Below are positions 16,875-25,144 of a stretch of 64,000 nucleotides of DNA, one piece after another. Numbering within the stretch: the stretch's first letter is position 1; each line of letters starts with the position of its first letter. The notes beneath the pieces were generated by a model. The model was not told the DNA's origin and did no database searches. It saw only the letters and a list, made by a program, of their open reading frames with translations. The DNA comes from Streptomyces aculeolatus (GTDB lineage: Bacteria; Actinomycetota; Actinomycetes; Streptomycetales; Streptomycetaceae), in assembly GCF_020400605.1 (NCBI RefSeq), contig NZ_JAINRD010000011.1, positions 166,882-230,881 on the forward strand. The letters are read 5' to 3'. The position numbers were made by a program, and so were the translations under genes.

Positions 16875-18062
16875 TCAGCCCCGGAACGCGTCCAGGCCCG
16901 TCAGCGCCTTGCCGAGCACGAGCTGGTGCATCTCCACCGTGCCCTCGTACGTGAGCACCGACTCCAGGTTCGTGGCGTGCCGCATCACCGGGTACTCCAG
17001 CGAGATGCCGTTCGCCCCCAGGATCGTGCGGGCGGTCCGGCAGATCTCGATCGCCTCGCGGACGTTGTTGAGCTTGCCGAAGCTCACCTGCTCCGGACGG
17101 AGCGTGCCGGCGTCCATCCGGGTCCCCAGGTGGTGCGCGAGCAGCACGCCCTTGTGCAGTTCGACGGCCATGTCGGCGAGCTTCGCCTGGGTGAGCTGGA
17201 AGCCGCCGATCGGCTTGCCGAACTGCTCGCGGGTACGGGCGTACTCCAGCGCCGCGTCGAAGGACGACCGGGCGGCGCCCATGGCTCCCCAGACGATCCC
17301 GTAGCGGGCGTGCGTCAGGCAGCTCAGCGGGCCGCGCAGCCCGGCGGCCTCCGGCAGCACCGCGTCGGCGGGCACCCGCACCTCGTCGAGGACCAGCTCG
17401 GCGGTGACCGAGGCGCGCAGCGACCACTTGTGCCTGATCTCGGGCGCGGCGAAGCCGGGCGCGTCGGCCGGGACGACGAAGCCGCGGATGTCCTCGTCGG
17501 TACGGGCCCACACCACGGCGACGCCGGCCACCGAGCCGTTGGTGATCCACATCTTGCGGCCGGTCAGCACCCAGTCCGAGCCGTCCCGCTTCGCGTACGT
17601 GCGCATCCCGGCCGGGTCCGAGCCGTGGTCCGGCTCGGTCAGGCCGAAGCAGCCGATGACCTCGCCTGCGGCCATCCGCGGCAGCCACTGCTGCTTCTGC
17701 TCCTCGGAGCCGAACCGCCAGATGGCGTACATCGCGAGCGAGCCCTGCACGGAGACCAGCGAGCGGATGCCGGAGTCGGCGGCCTCCAGTTCCAGGCAGG
17801 CCAGCCCGTACTGCACGGCGGAGGCGCCGGCGCAGCCGTAGCCGGTCAGCGACATGCCCAGGGCGCCCATCGCGCCCAGCTCGCGGGCCAGTTCGCGGAT
17901 GCCGGGCAGTTCGCCGCTCTCGTACCACTCGGCGATGTGCGGCATGACGCGGTCGGCGGCCCAGCCGCGGACGGTGTCGCGGACCGCGATGTCCTCGGGG
18001 CCGAGGAGGTCGTCAACTCCCAGCGGATCGGCGGGGTTGAACGGCGGCGTAGTGCTTGGCAT
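16875..18062 (-). CDS. Acyl-CoA dehydrogenase, glutaryl-CoA dehydrogenase-like
   Basis: This 395-aa flavoenzyme has the standard fold markers: GCFGLTEPDHGSDPAGMRT and WITNGS for FAD and substrate binding, QTIPxxR-type MGAARSSFDAALEYARTREQFGKPIGGFQLTQAKLADM, and MLGANGISLEYPVMRH near the C-terminus. LTYEGTVEMHQLVLGKALTG has Glu at the position used as catalytic base in glutaryl-CoA dehydrogenases. It should oxidise an acyl-CoA or glutaryl-CoA to the enoyl/crotonyl form. GGAGG precedes the chosen ATG. The start lies 50 nt inside the end of the upstream transporter frame. Confidence 0.9.
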   Translation of the reverse strand: MPSTTPPFNPADPLGVDDLLGPEDIAVRDTVRGWAADRVMPHIAEWYESGELPGIRELARELGAMGALGMSLTGYGCAGASAVQYGLACLELEAADSGIRSLVSVQGSLAMYAIWRFGSEEQKQQWLPRMAAGEVIGCFGLTEPDHGSDPAGMRTYAKRDGSDWVLTGRKMWITNGSVAGVAVVWARTDEDIRGFVVPADAPGFAAPEIRHKWSLRASVTAELVLDEVRVPADAVLPEAAGLRGPLSCLTHARYGIVWGAMGAARSSFDAALEYARTREQFGKPIGGFQLTQAKLADMAVELHKGVLLAHHLGTRMDAGTLRPEQVSFGKLNNVREAIEICRTARTILGANGISLEYPVMRHATNLESVLTYEGTVEMHQLVLGKALTGLDAFRG

Positions 18063-19884
18063 GGCTGTCGTCCTCCGGCGGTCCCTCGGGGTCACGCGCC
18101 GACGCTACTTGCGCGTATTCGGGGTCGTCCAGCCTCCCCGCACGCGGCGTGACGTCTCGCACACGCGGTACGGGCCGGGGCCCCGCACTCCGCCCCCGCA
18201 CCCGCCGGCCGGCACCGCCGTCCCGTACGCCGTCCGCCGCACCCCGCTCGCGCCGCTCCCGGGGCGATGCCGCCGGGACGGCGTCCTTCGCCGCGCCGGC
18301 GTCCTTCGCCGGGGCGGCACCCGCCTCGCCGGGCTCGCCGCACTCCATCGACCGCGGCAGCCGCAGCGCCGTGAGCGCCCCGAGCAGCAGCAGCCCGGCG
18401 CTGACGGCCAGCGTGACGTGCATGCCCTGCACGAACGCGTCCCGCGCGGCGTCCCGCAGCGTGGCACCGGCCGCGCCGCCGAGCTCGCCCGCAGTCTCGT
18501 ACGCCTCGCCCAGCGAGTTGCCCGCCGCGTCGGTCGCGCTCGACGGCACGCCGGGCACGCTGCCGAGCGCGGGGCGGTAGACGGCGTTCATGACGCTGCC
18601 CAGCAGCGCTATCCCGATGCCCGCGCCGAGCTGGTACGAGGTCTCGCCGATGGCCGCGACCCCGCCGGCCTGCTCCGCCGGGGTCTCGCTGAGCATCGAC
18701 TCGTACGCGCCGAAGATGGTCGTCTCCAGCCCGTACCCCAGCAGCACGAAGCCCGCGCACAGCACCAGCGGGCGGTCCTCCTCGCCCAGGCTGATCAGCC
18801 CGGCGACGGCCACGGCGGTGAGCAGGAAGCCCATCGCGACCATCAGGCGCGGGCCGAGGCGGGCGACCATCCGGGAGCCCGCGAGCCCCGCGGCGACGGC
18901 GGCGAGGGTCAGCGGGATCAGCCGCAGGCCGGTCTGCAGCGGGCTGAGGCCGAGGACGAGCTGCATGTACTGCACGGCGACGAGCTGCAGCCCCACGAGG
19001 GCCAGGAGCGCGAGGACGATGCAGCCGACCGCGGTGCCGAAGGAGCGGCAGGAGATGACGTGGAAGTCGACGAGCGGGTGGGCGCGGCGGCGCTGCCTGC
19101 GGACGAAGAGCACGAGGAGGGCGCAGCCGAGGAGCAGCGGGCAGCAGACGGCCGGGTGCAGCGGCCCGTCGCCGGCGCCGGCCTGCTTGAGGGCCAGGAC
19201 GACGCCGAAGAGGCCGGCCGCCGCCATCAGCGCGCCGAGGACGTCCCAGGGGCCGGCCCGGTCGGCGGTGGACTCCGGCAGCAGCCAGCGGCCCACGGGC
19301 ACGGCGATCACCATCAGCGGGATGTTGATCAGGAAGACCGAACCCCACCAGAAGTGCTCCAGCAGGAAGCCGCCGAGCAGCGGCCCGATGGCCGCGCCGA
19401 CGGCCGCGGTGGCGCTCCACAGCCCGATGGCCGCGGCGCGCTCGCGGCGGTCCGGGAAGACCTGGCGCAGGATCGACAGCGTGGCCGGCATGATCATGGC
19501 GCCGCCGACGCCGAGGAGGGCGCGGGCGGCGATCAGCACGTGCGGGTCGCTCGCCGCGGCGGCGAGCGCGGAGGCCAGGCCGAAGATCGCGTAGCCGAGG
19601 AGCAGCACGCGGCGGCGGCCCACGCGGTCGCCGAGGGTGCCGAAGAGGATCAGCAGGGAGGCGGCGACGAGGGGGTAGGCGTCGACGATCCACAGCAGGT
19701 CGACGGCGCCGGGCTTGAGGTCCTCGGTGAGCGCCGGGACGGCGACGTGCAGGACGGTGGCGTCGAGGGCGACGAGCAGCAGGCTGGAGCAGAGGACGGC
19801 CAGCACGGTCCAGCGTCCGGCGCCGCCGCCGTGGGCGCCGGGAACGTCCCGCGGCGGGCTCGTGGCCGTGGCCGTTCCTGACAT
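18013..19884 (-). CDS. DHA2-type (14-helix) MFS drug efflux transporter with aberrant tail
   Basis: The first 505 or so residues are a classic EmrB/QacA-type transporter: VALDATVLHVAVPAL in helix 1, LGDRVGRRRVLLLGYAIFGLASALAAAA (motif A), a long helix 5 with ATAAVGAAIGPLLGGFLLEHFWWGSVFLINIPL (motif C), and fourteen hydrophobic stretches. It should export drugs by proton antiport. After helix 14 the frame continues for about 115 charged, Ala/Arg/Gly-rich residues and ends 50 nt inside the next gene. Relatives end near 500-520 residues, so a lost stop or frameshift near the end is possible. GGAGGT precedes the ATG by 6 nt. Confidence 0.88.
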   Translation of the reverse strand: MSGTATATSPPRDVPGAHGGGAGRWTVLAVLCSSLLLVALDATVLHVAVPALTEDLKPGAVDLLWIVDAYPLVAASLLILFGTLGDRVGRRRVLLLGYAIFGLASALAAAASDPHVLIAARALLGVGGAMIMPATLSILRQVFPDRRERAAAIGLWSATAAVGAAIGPLLGGFLLEHFWWGSVFLINIPLMVIAVPVGRWLLPESTADRAGPWDVLGALMAAAGLFGVVLALKQAGAGDGPLHPAVCCPLLLGCALLVLFVRRQRRRAHPLVDFHVISCRSFGTAVGCIVLALLALVGLQLVAVQYMQLVLGLSPLQTGLRLIPLTLAAVAAGLAGSRMVARLGPRLMVAMGFLLTAVAVAGLISLGEEDRPLVLCAGFVLLGYGLETTIFGAYESMLSETPAEQAGGVAAIGETSYQLGAGIGIALLGSVMNAVYRPALGSVPGVPSSATDAAGNSLGEAYETAGELGGAAGATLRDAARDAFVQGMHVTLAVSAGLLLLGALTALRLPRSMECGEPGEAGAAPAKDAGAAKDAVPAASPRERRERGAADGVRDGGAGRRVRGRSAGPRPVPRVRDVTPRAGRLDDPEYAQVASARDPEGPPEDDSHAKHYAAVQPRRSAGS

Positions 19885-19898
19885 CTACGCACCTCCCG

Positions 19899-19929
19899 GA
19901 CTCGCGCGAGTCGACAGCGTACGCGAGTC
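19899..19929 (-). promoter_or_regulatory. Efflux-gene promoter with perfect 14-bp palindromic operator
   Basis: GACTCGC-GCGAGTC (19899-19912) is a perfect palindrome, and a third half-site GCGAGTC lies at 19923-19929. A minus-strand -10 box TACGCT (19916-19921) sits between them, so a bound repressor would cover the expected transcription start. TetR-type repressors commonly act this way on drug exporters. No regulator gene is adjacent. Confidence 0.5.
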
Positions 19930-20464
19930 CTCCGGAAGCGGACGGCGCCGCTACCCGTTGCGTTGACGGCGCTACCGGTTGCGGCGGAACTTGACCCTTC
20001 TTGTCCCCCTCTTGCCCGACTCCAGCGCATCTCCGGCGGTGCTCCAGCCCGGCTCCGGTCCGCCTCCGACTGTCTCCGACCATCTCTGGCTGTCTCCTGG
20101 CTGCGTCTGACCGCCTCAGGACCCCTCGTGTCGGAACAGCTCCGCTGACGTGCCATGATTGCGCGCCCCCGGTCCGGGAAGTCACTGGTTGAGGGCATTG
20201 CGCACGATGTGTGGCGCCGGTCACACACCCGTGCCGGCGAGCCCGGTCGACCACCGGGCGAACGGTCCGCAACGGCGCGGCGAATCTCCGATAAACGGAG
20301 GAGCGCGAAAAACAATTGACCGATTGGCCGTACTCAGATATTCCCAGAAAGCGGAAGACGTGAGTCCTGAAAAGGCGGTGGGGTAAGTGCCGTTGACGAC
20401 GCAGTCCACATCACATAGGCATTACAGATCCGGCCGATTGGTCAATCCGCCGCAGTCGGCGATG

Positions 20465-20477
20465 TAGCGTCGATTCT
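20465..20477 (+). promoter_or_regulatory. Leaderless promoter of the PAP2 gene
   Basis: TAGCGT (20465-20470) is followed by 7 nt and GTG at 20478. No Shine-Dalgarno sequence precedes this GTG or the later ATG at 20547. Confidence 0.5.
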
Positions 20478-21488
20478 GTGCGAACCGAAGAGAGACGTCC
20501 GCAGGGAGCGGAGCGTCCGACCACAGACGGCGGCAGGCGGCCGCGTATGACCAGGACCCGGCTGTGGCTGTTCTGGTCGTCGCTGGCCGTCTACGCGGCG
20601 ATCGTCGCGGCCGTGGTGACCACATCGTGGCTGGTGCACCTCGACTGGCAGCTGATGCTCTTCCGGCCGTACAAGCAGTGGCCGGAGTTCCACGCCTTCC
20701 TGGACTACTTCGTGGTGCTCGGGCAGCGCGCCCCCACCGCCGTCGCCGTGCTGGCCTGGCTCGGCTGGCGCTCCTGGCGGCAGCACACCCTGCGCCCGCT
20801 GTTCATGCTGGCCGGCTCGCTGCTCCTGCTGAACCTCACGGTCGGCGCGGCGAAGATCGGCATGGGCCGGCTCGGCCCGCACTACGCCACCCAGATCGGC
20901 TCGAACGAGATGTGGGCGGGCGGCGATATATTCCCTTCGGGTCACACCGCGAACGCCGTCGTGACCTGGGGCGTCGTGGCCTATCTGGCGACGACGCCGG
21001 GGGCCCGCAGGACCGCCTCGGTGGTCTGCGCGATGGTGGCGCTGGGCGTCGGCGGCACGACCGTCTACCTCGGTACGCACTGGCTCAGCGACGTGCTGCT
21101 CGGCTGGGTCGCCGGCCTGCTCGTGCTGCTGGCCCTGCCCTGGTTCGAGCCCGGCGTGGCCCGCGCGGAGGCCTGGCTGCTGCACCTGCGCGACCGGCTG
21201 CGCGGCTCCCCGGCCGCCGGCACGCCCGCACCCGCCTCGCTGTCGCCGCTGGCCACGCGCGTGTCGATCGTCTCCCAGCGCCCCACGGGCGCCGGCACGC
21301 AGGCCGCGCGGGAGATGGCCCGGGTCAGCTCGGGACAGGGCACGGCCGCCCGGCCGGACACCTGGCCGCACCTGGCGCCGCGCCCCCACGCCACACGGCA
21401 GGAGCGCCCGCCCGTCACCCCGGCCGGCCACCGCCGCCCGCCGTCGGACCGCCCCGGCGGCCGGCCGCAGGCGCGCACCGGCGGCTGA
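20478..21488 (+). CDS. PAP2-superfamily membrane phosphatase-like protein
   Basis: The 336-aa protein has five or six membrane helices and a soluble Ala/Pro/Arg-rich tail of about 100 residues. PAP2 signature C2 is intact (PSGHTAN with H156). C3 keeps H191 and D195 (LGTHWLSD). The Arg of C3 is Thr185, and the C1 motif is K126IGMGRLGP, with Gly where the usual RP Arg belongs. Normal members remove phosphate from lipids such as phosphatidate or undecaprenyl pyrophosphate. Loss of two phosphate-binding Arg residues may mean altered substrate or transferase use. The GTG start is supported by the box seven bases upstream. Confidence 0.85.
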   Translation: MRTEERRPQGAERPTTDGGRRPRMTRTRLWLFWSSLAVYAAIVAAVVTTSWLVHLDWQLMLFRPYKQWPEFHAFLDYFVVLGQRAPTAVAVLAWLGWRSWRQHTLRPLFMLAGSLLLLNLTVGAAKIGMGRLGPHYATQIGSNEMWAGGDIFPSGHTANAVVTWGVVAYLATTPGARRTASVVCAMVALGVGGTTVYLGTHWLSDVLLGWVAGLLVLLALPWFEPGVARAEAWLLHLRDRLRGSPAAGTPAPASLSPLATRVSIVSQRPTGAGTQAAREMARVSSGQGTAARPDTWPHLAPRPHATRQERPPVTPAGHRRPPSDRPGGRPQARTGG

Positions 21489-21494
21489 CCCGCG

Positions 21495-21719
21495 CTACCC
21501 GACCCAGCAGCGCGTGACCCGGCCGTCCTGGACGGTGAAGTTGAGCCGTCCGCCCATGAACTCCATGGTGATGATGGCCCCCGGGGGTAGCGGGCGGACC
21601 GTGGTCCAGCCGCGGCCCCTGGCCCGCTCCTCGGCGTCGGCGGCGGCCAGGCCGACGTAGCTCTCGGGGTCGTCGTCGGGGTTCGAGGACGGTGTCGGCA
21701 CGTTCGGTGGAGTCGCCAT
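21495..21719 (-). CDS. I78-type peptidase-inhibitor-like small protein
   Basis: This 74-aa protein has a disordered N-terminus (PPNVPTPSSNPDDDPE) and a C-terminal domain of about 50 residues. The segment ADAEERARGRGWTTVRPLPPG followed by FTVQDGRVTRCWVG resembles inhibitor family I78, in which the buried NxxRVTRxWVG-like strand ends the protein. No signal peptide is visible, so it may act inside the cell or on a cytoplasmic peptidase. It is convergent with the PAP2 gene with only 6 nt between stops. ATG 21719 is seven bases after a TAGCGT box, which rules out the GTG three codons upstream. Confidence 0.75.
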   Translation of the reverse strand: MATPPNVPTPSSNPDDDPESYVGLAAADAEERARGRGWTTVRPLPPGAIITMEFMGGRLNFTVQDGRVTRCWVG

Positions 21720-21732
21720 GACGCCCACGCTA
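21720..21732 (-). promoter_or_regulatory. Leaderless promoter of the I78-like gene
   Basis: On the minus strand TAGCGT (21727-21732) is followed by 7 nt and the ATG at 21719. Confidence 0.5.
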
Positions 21733-22128
21733 TGCCCCTGGTCACGGCCGCGGTAGGGCGACGGACCACGGGGATGTCCCGGCCCTGTTCACCGCGGGTC
21801 ACACTTCTGTCACAGCGCCCCCCGGCCGCCGAGGGGCCCGTGAGAGGCCCCGTACAGGCGTCCGAGAGGCACCTCCTGACGGGCTATCGGAAATTGCTGT
21901 CAGCGCTGCTAATCGCACCTGCTGTTTACCCGCCGGGCCCCCTGGAATTCATCGAATTTCCCCCTGTCGGCGGAGCCCGGTGTCAGCTCCGCATAAATCC
22001 TCCGGGCGGCTCTGCGCGACACACCGGGCGAACGCGCGTAGCGCGCCGGATCCGTACACCGGTGGCACCGTCGTGCCGTGGACGCGCGCGCCGTCACACG
22101 TGGGCTACGAGCGGAAGGTGCAGAGGCG
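21733..22128. other. About 400-bp gene-free region upstream of ctaD
   Basis: No coding sequence is supported. The middle part (about 21885-21965) has lower G+C than its surroundings. It contains a gapped inverted repeat, GGAATTC (21944-21950) and GAATTTCC (21954-21961), that could be an operator for the oxidase gene. I did not find a convincing -35/-10 pair. Confidence 0.45.
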
Positions 22129-23829
22129 ATGGGGACGACAGAGGCGGCACCGGCACCGGCACCTGCTCCCCCGCGCCCCCGGCGGCACGGCTCGGTGGTG
22201 GTGGACTGGCTGACCACCACCGACCACAAGAAGATCGGGCATCTCTACCTGATCACCTCGTTCGCCTTCTTCCTCTTCGCCGGCCTGCTCGCGATGGTGA
22301 TGCGGGCCGAACTGGCCCGGCCGGGGATGCAGATCCTCAGCCACGAGCAGTTCAACCAGTCGTTCACCATCCACGGCACGATCATGCTGCTGCTCTTCGC
22401 GACGCCGACGTTCGCCGGGTTCGCCAACGAGATCATGCCGCTCCAGATCGGCGCGCCCGACGTGGCCTTCCCGCGGCTGAACATGCTGTCGTACTGGCTG
22501 TTCCTCTTCGGCGGGCTGATCGTGCTGAGCGGCTACCTGACGCCGAGCGGGCCCGCGGACTTCGGCTGGTTCGCGTACGCGCCGCTCAACGGGCCGGTGC
22601 ACGCCCCCGGCATCGGCGCCGACCTGTGGATCATGGGGCTGGCGCTGGCGGGCTTCGGCACGATCCTCGGCGCGGTCAACTTCCTCACCACGATCGTCAC
22701 GATGCGCGCACCCGGCATGACGATGTTCCGGGTGCCGATCTTCACCTGGAACGTCCTGTTCACCTCGATCCTCGTCCTGATGGCGTTCCCGGTGCTGGCG
22801 GCGGCGCTGCTGGTGCTGGAGTCGGACCGGCGGTTCGGCTCGGTCGTCTTCGACGGGGCCGTGGGCGGGGCGCTGCTGTGGCAGCACCTGTTCTGGTTCT
22901 TCGGCCACCCGGAGGTCTACATCATCGCGCTGCCGTTCTTCGGCATCATCAGCGAGATCATCCCGGTCTTCTCCCGCAAACCGATCTTCGGCTACGTCAT
23001 GCTCGTCGCCGCCACCATCGCCATCACGGGCCTGTCGATCATGGTGTGGGCGCACCACATGTTCGCGACCGGGGCGGTACTGCTGCCGTTCTTCTCCCTC
23101 ATGTCGTTCCTGATCGCGGTGCCCACGGGGGTGAAGTTCTTCAACTGGATCGGCACGATGGTCAACGGCTCGCTGTCCTTCGAGACGCCGATGCTCTGGT
23201 CGATCGGGTTCCTGGTCAGCTTCCTCTTCGGCGGGCTGACGGGCGTGCTGCTGGCCTCGCCGCCGCTGGACTTCCACGTCACGGACACGTACTTCGTCGT
23301 CGGCCACTTCCACTACGTGGTCTTCGGGACGGTGGTGTTCGCGACCTTCGCGGGCTTCTACTTCTGGTGGCCGAAGTTCACCGGAAAGATGCTGGACGAG
23401 CGGCTGGGGAAGATCCACTTCTGGACCCTGTTCGTCGGCTTCCACGCCACGTTCCTCGTGCACCACTGGCTGGGCGTGGAGGGCATGCCGCGGCGGTACG
23501 CGGACTATCTGGACGCCGACGGCTTCACCACGCTCAACACCGTCTCCACGATCGGCGCGTTCCTGCTCGGCGCCTCCACGCTGCCGTTCCTGTACAACCT
23601 GTGGCACACGGCGAAGGAGGGCAAGAAGGTCGACGTGGACGACCCGTGGGGCTTCGGCCGCTCCCTGGAGTGGGCCACCTCCTGCCCGCCGCCGCGGCAC
23701 AACTTCACCACCCTGCCGCCGATCCGCTCCGAGTCGCCGGCCTTCGACCTGCACCACCCGTACGCCGTAGGGCACGAGCAGCGCGGGCCGGCCGGTGAGC
23801 GGGACGTGGCCGACCCCGAGGCGGAGTGA
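22129..23829 (+). CDS. ctaD: Cytochrome c oxidase subunit I (stand-alone paralogue)
   Basis: The 566-aa protein is a haem-copper oxidase catalytic subunit with 12 membrane helices. Seen motifs are FNQSFTIHGTIMLLLFATP (haem a ligand His), LFWFFGHPEVYIIALP (CuB His and the cross-linked Tyr), WAHHMFATG (two CuB His) and VVGHFHYVVFG (haem a3 and haem a His). It would reduce oxygen to water and pump protons. No ctaC, ctaE, ctaB or qcr genes are nearby, so it must borrow partner subunits or be an extra isoform. ATG 22129 gives the usual MGTTEAA start with a purine-rich site upstream. Confidence 0.95.
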   Translation: MGTTEAAPAPAPAPPRPRRHGSVVVDWLTTTDHKKIGHLYLITSFAFFLFAGLLAMVMRAELARPGMQILSHEQFNQSFTIHGTIMLLLFATPTFAGFANEIMPLQIGAPDVAFPRLNMLSYWLFLFGGLIVLSGYLTPSGPADFGWFAYAPLNGPVHAPGIGADLWIMGLALAGFGTILGAVNFLTTIVTMRAPGMTMFRVPIFTWNVLFTSILVLMAFPVLAAALLVLESDRRFGSVVFDGAVGGALLWQHLFWFFGHPEVYIIALPFFGIISEIIPVFSRKPIFGYVMLVAATIAITGLSIMVWAHHMFATGAVLLPFFSLMSFLIAVPTGVKFFNWIGTMVNGSLSFETPMLWSIGFLVSFLFGGLTGVLLASPPLDFHVTDTYFVVGHFHYVVFGTVVFATFAGFYFWWPKFTGKMLDERLGKIHFWTLFVGFHATFLVHHWLGVEGMPRRYADYLDADGFTTLNTVSTIGAFLLGASTLPFLYNLWHTAKEGKKVDVDDPWGFGRSLEWATSCPPPRHNFTTLPPIRSESPAFDLHHPYAVGHEQRGPAGERDVADPEAE

Positions 23830-23839
23830 GGCGCGGCCC

Positions 23840-25063
23840 TCAGGCCGCCTCCGCGCCCTCCCGGGTGCGGTGGGCGTACAGCCCGCCCAGCACCGTGCCG
23901 GCGAGCGGCAGCGTCGGGCGGTGGGCGTGCAGCCGGGCGAAGAGGTCGTCGTAGCGCTCGGCGGCGCGCGCCGGGTCGAACCGCGCCGCGTTCGCCAGCG
24001 CCGCGGTGCCCATCTCCTGGCGCAGGTCCTCGTCGCCGATGAGCCGCAGCAGGCCGCGGGCGACGGCCGCCGGCTTCCGCGGCGGCACGAGCAGGCCGTC
24101 CTCGCCGTCGTGGATGATCTCCCGCGGGCCCAGCGGGCAGTCCGTCGCGACGACCGGCAGGCCGCCGCGCATCGCCTCGGCGATGGACAGCCCGAACGAC
24201 TCCAGCACGGAGGTGTGCGCGGCGATCGAGCCCTTCTGCCACTCCGTCTCCATCGGGTGCACGGCACCCATGAGCAAGACGTTGTTGTACAGGCCCAGGC
24301 GGTCGATCTGGGCGCGCAGCGCGTCGTGGCGGGGGCCGTCGCCGTAGATCCGCAGCTGCCAGTCGGGGTGCGCGTCCGCGACCCGTACGAACGCCTTGAC
24401 CAGGTGGTCGAAGTGCTTGAGCGGTGCGAGCCGGCCGGCGGCGACGACGCAGCGGGCGGTGTTGTCGGACGGCGGTACGTCCGGCGCGGGCACGCCGTTG
24501 GGGATCGCGGTCACGGCCACGCCCGGCAGCCGCAGCTGCGCGCGGTAGGCGCGGGCGTCGTCCTCCGTCATGGTGACGACGGCGTGCAGCCGCGGGTACG
24601 CGGCGCTCAGCGCCACCCGCAGCCGCCGGGGGTGGGTCGCGAACGTCAGGTGCTCCTGCCCGATGCGCAGCACCCCGCGGCGGGTGTGCCGGGAGAGCGC
24701 GACGTTGAGCCCGGGGCGGGTGCCGACGACCGCGTCGGCGCCCAGGTGGCGCAGGTGCTCGCCCAGCAGCCGGTCGGTGAGCGCGCTGTACTGGTCGTAG
24801 CGGCCGTCCGCGCGCGGGTAGTGGCGCGCGGGCAGGGCGTGGTCGGGGTGGCCGGCCGCGTATCCGGGGCTGCCGGGGCGGGCGTCGAGGAGGGCGCGTA
24901 CGGGCACGCGGGGCCCGGCGTCGAAGAAGGGCTCGTCCTCGCGGCGGAAGACCGAGACGATCTCCACGTCGTGCTGCTCGGCGAGCGTGCGGGCGAGGGT
25001 GAAGGTGGTCCGGACGGTGCCCCCGACGGCGTACGCGTTGCTGATCAGGAAGGAGATCCTCAT
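23840..25063 (-). CDS. Glycosyltransferase family 4
   Basis: This 407-aa GT-B enzyme starts MRISFLISNAYAVGGTVRTTFTLARTLAEQHDVEIVSVFR, the usual first strand and GG loop of the acceptor domain. The donor-binding half has VVAAGRLAPLKHFDHLVKAFV, LRIYGDGPRHDALRAQIDRLG and the E-x7-E motif in SVLESFGLSIAEAMRGGLPVVATDCPLGPREII. It is retaining and probably uses UDP- or GDP-sugars. A longer upstream frame exists but the fold begins at this ATG. The gene is convergent with ctaD and stands alone, so the glycoside made is unknown. Confidence 0.9.
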   Translation of the reverse strand: MRISFLISNAYAVGGTVRTTFTLARTLAEQHDVEIVSVFRREDEPFFDAGPRVPVRALLDARPGSPGYAAGHPDHALPARHYPRADGRYDQYSALTDRLLGEHLRHLGADAVVGTRPGLNVALSRHTRRGVLRIGQEHLTFATHPRRLRVALSAAYPRLHAVVTMTEDDARAYRAQLRLPGVAVTAIPNGVPAPDVPPSDNTARCVVAAGRLAPLKHFDHLVKAFVRVADAHPDWQLRIYGDGPRHDALRAQIDRLGLYNNVLLMGAVHPMETEWQKGSIAAHTSVLESFGLSIAEAMRGGLPVVATDCPLGPREIIHDGEDGLLVPPRKPAAVARGLLRLIGDEDLRQEMGTAALANAARFDPARAAERYDDLFARLHAHRPTLPLAGTVLGGLYAHRTREGAEAA

Positions 25064-25144
25064 GGCGATCGGGTACCTCGGGACGGTGCGGACAGTCCCC
25101 CGGATCAGCGTCGCACAGCCGCGGCGAGGCGGCATCACGGCAGG

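Larger units (their letters stand above)
19885..20477. other. 593-bp gene-free region upstream of the efflux pump and PAP2 genes
   Basis: No supported coding sequence is present, though short open frames exist. The half near the efflux gene holds the palindrome listed separately. Bases 20050-20115 hold imperfect CTGTCTCC-type repeats. The stretch 20290-20440 is clearly poorer in G+C than its surroundings and has a TTGACG at 20393-20398 that could be a -35 element. No transposase or integrase remnant is recognisable. Confidence 0.5.

Noticed and set aside
20159..20386. Short open frame in the A+T-richer gap before the PAP2 gene
   Set aside because: No ribosome-binding site, no codon bias typical of the window, and no recognisable domain.
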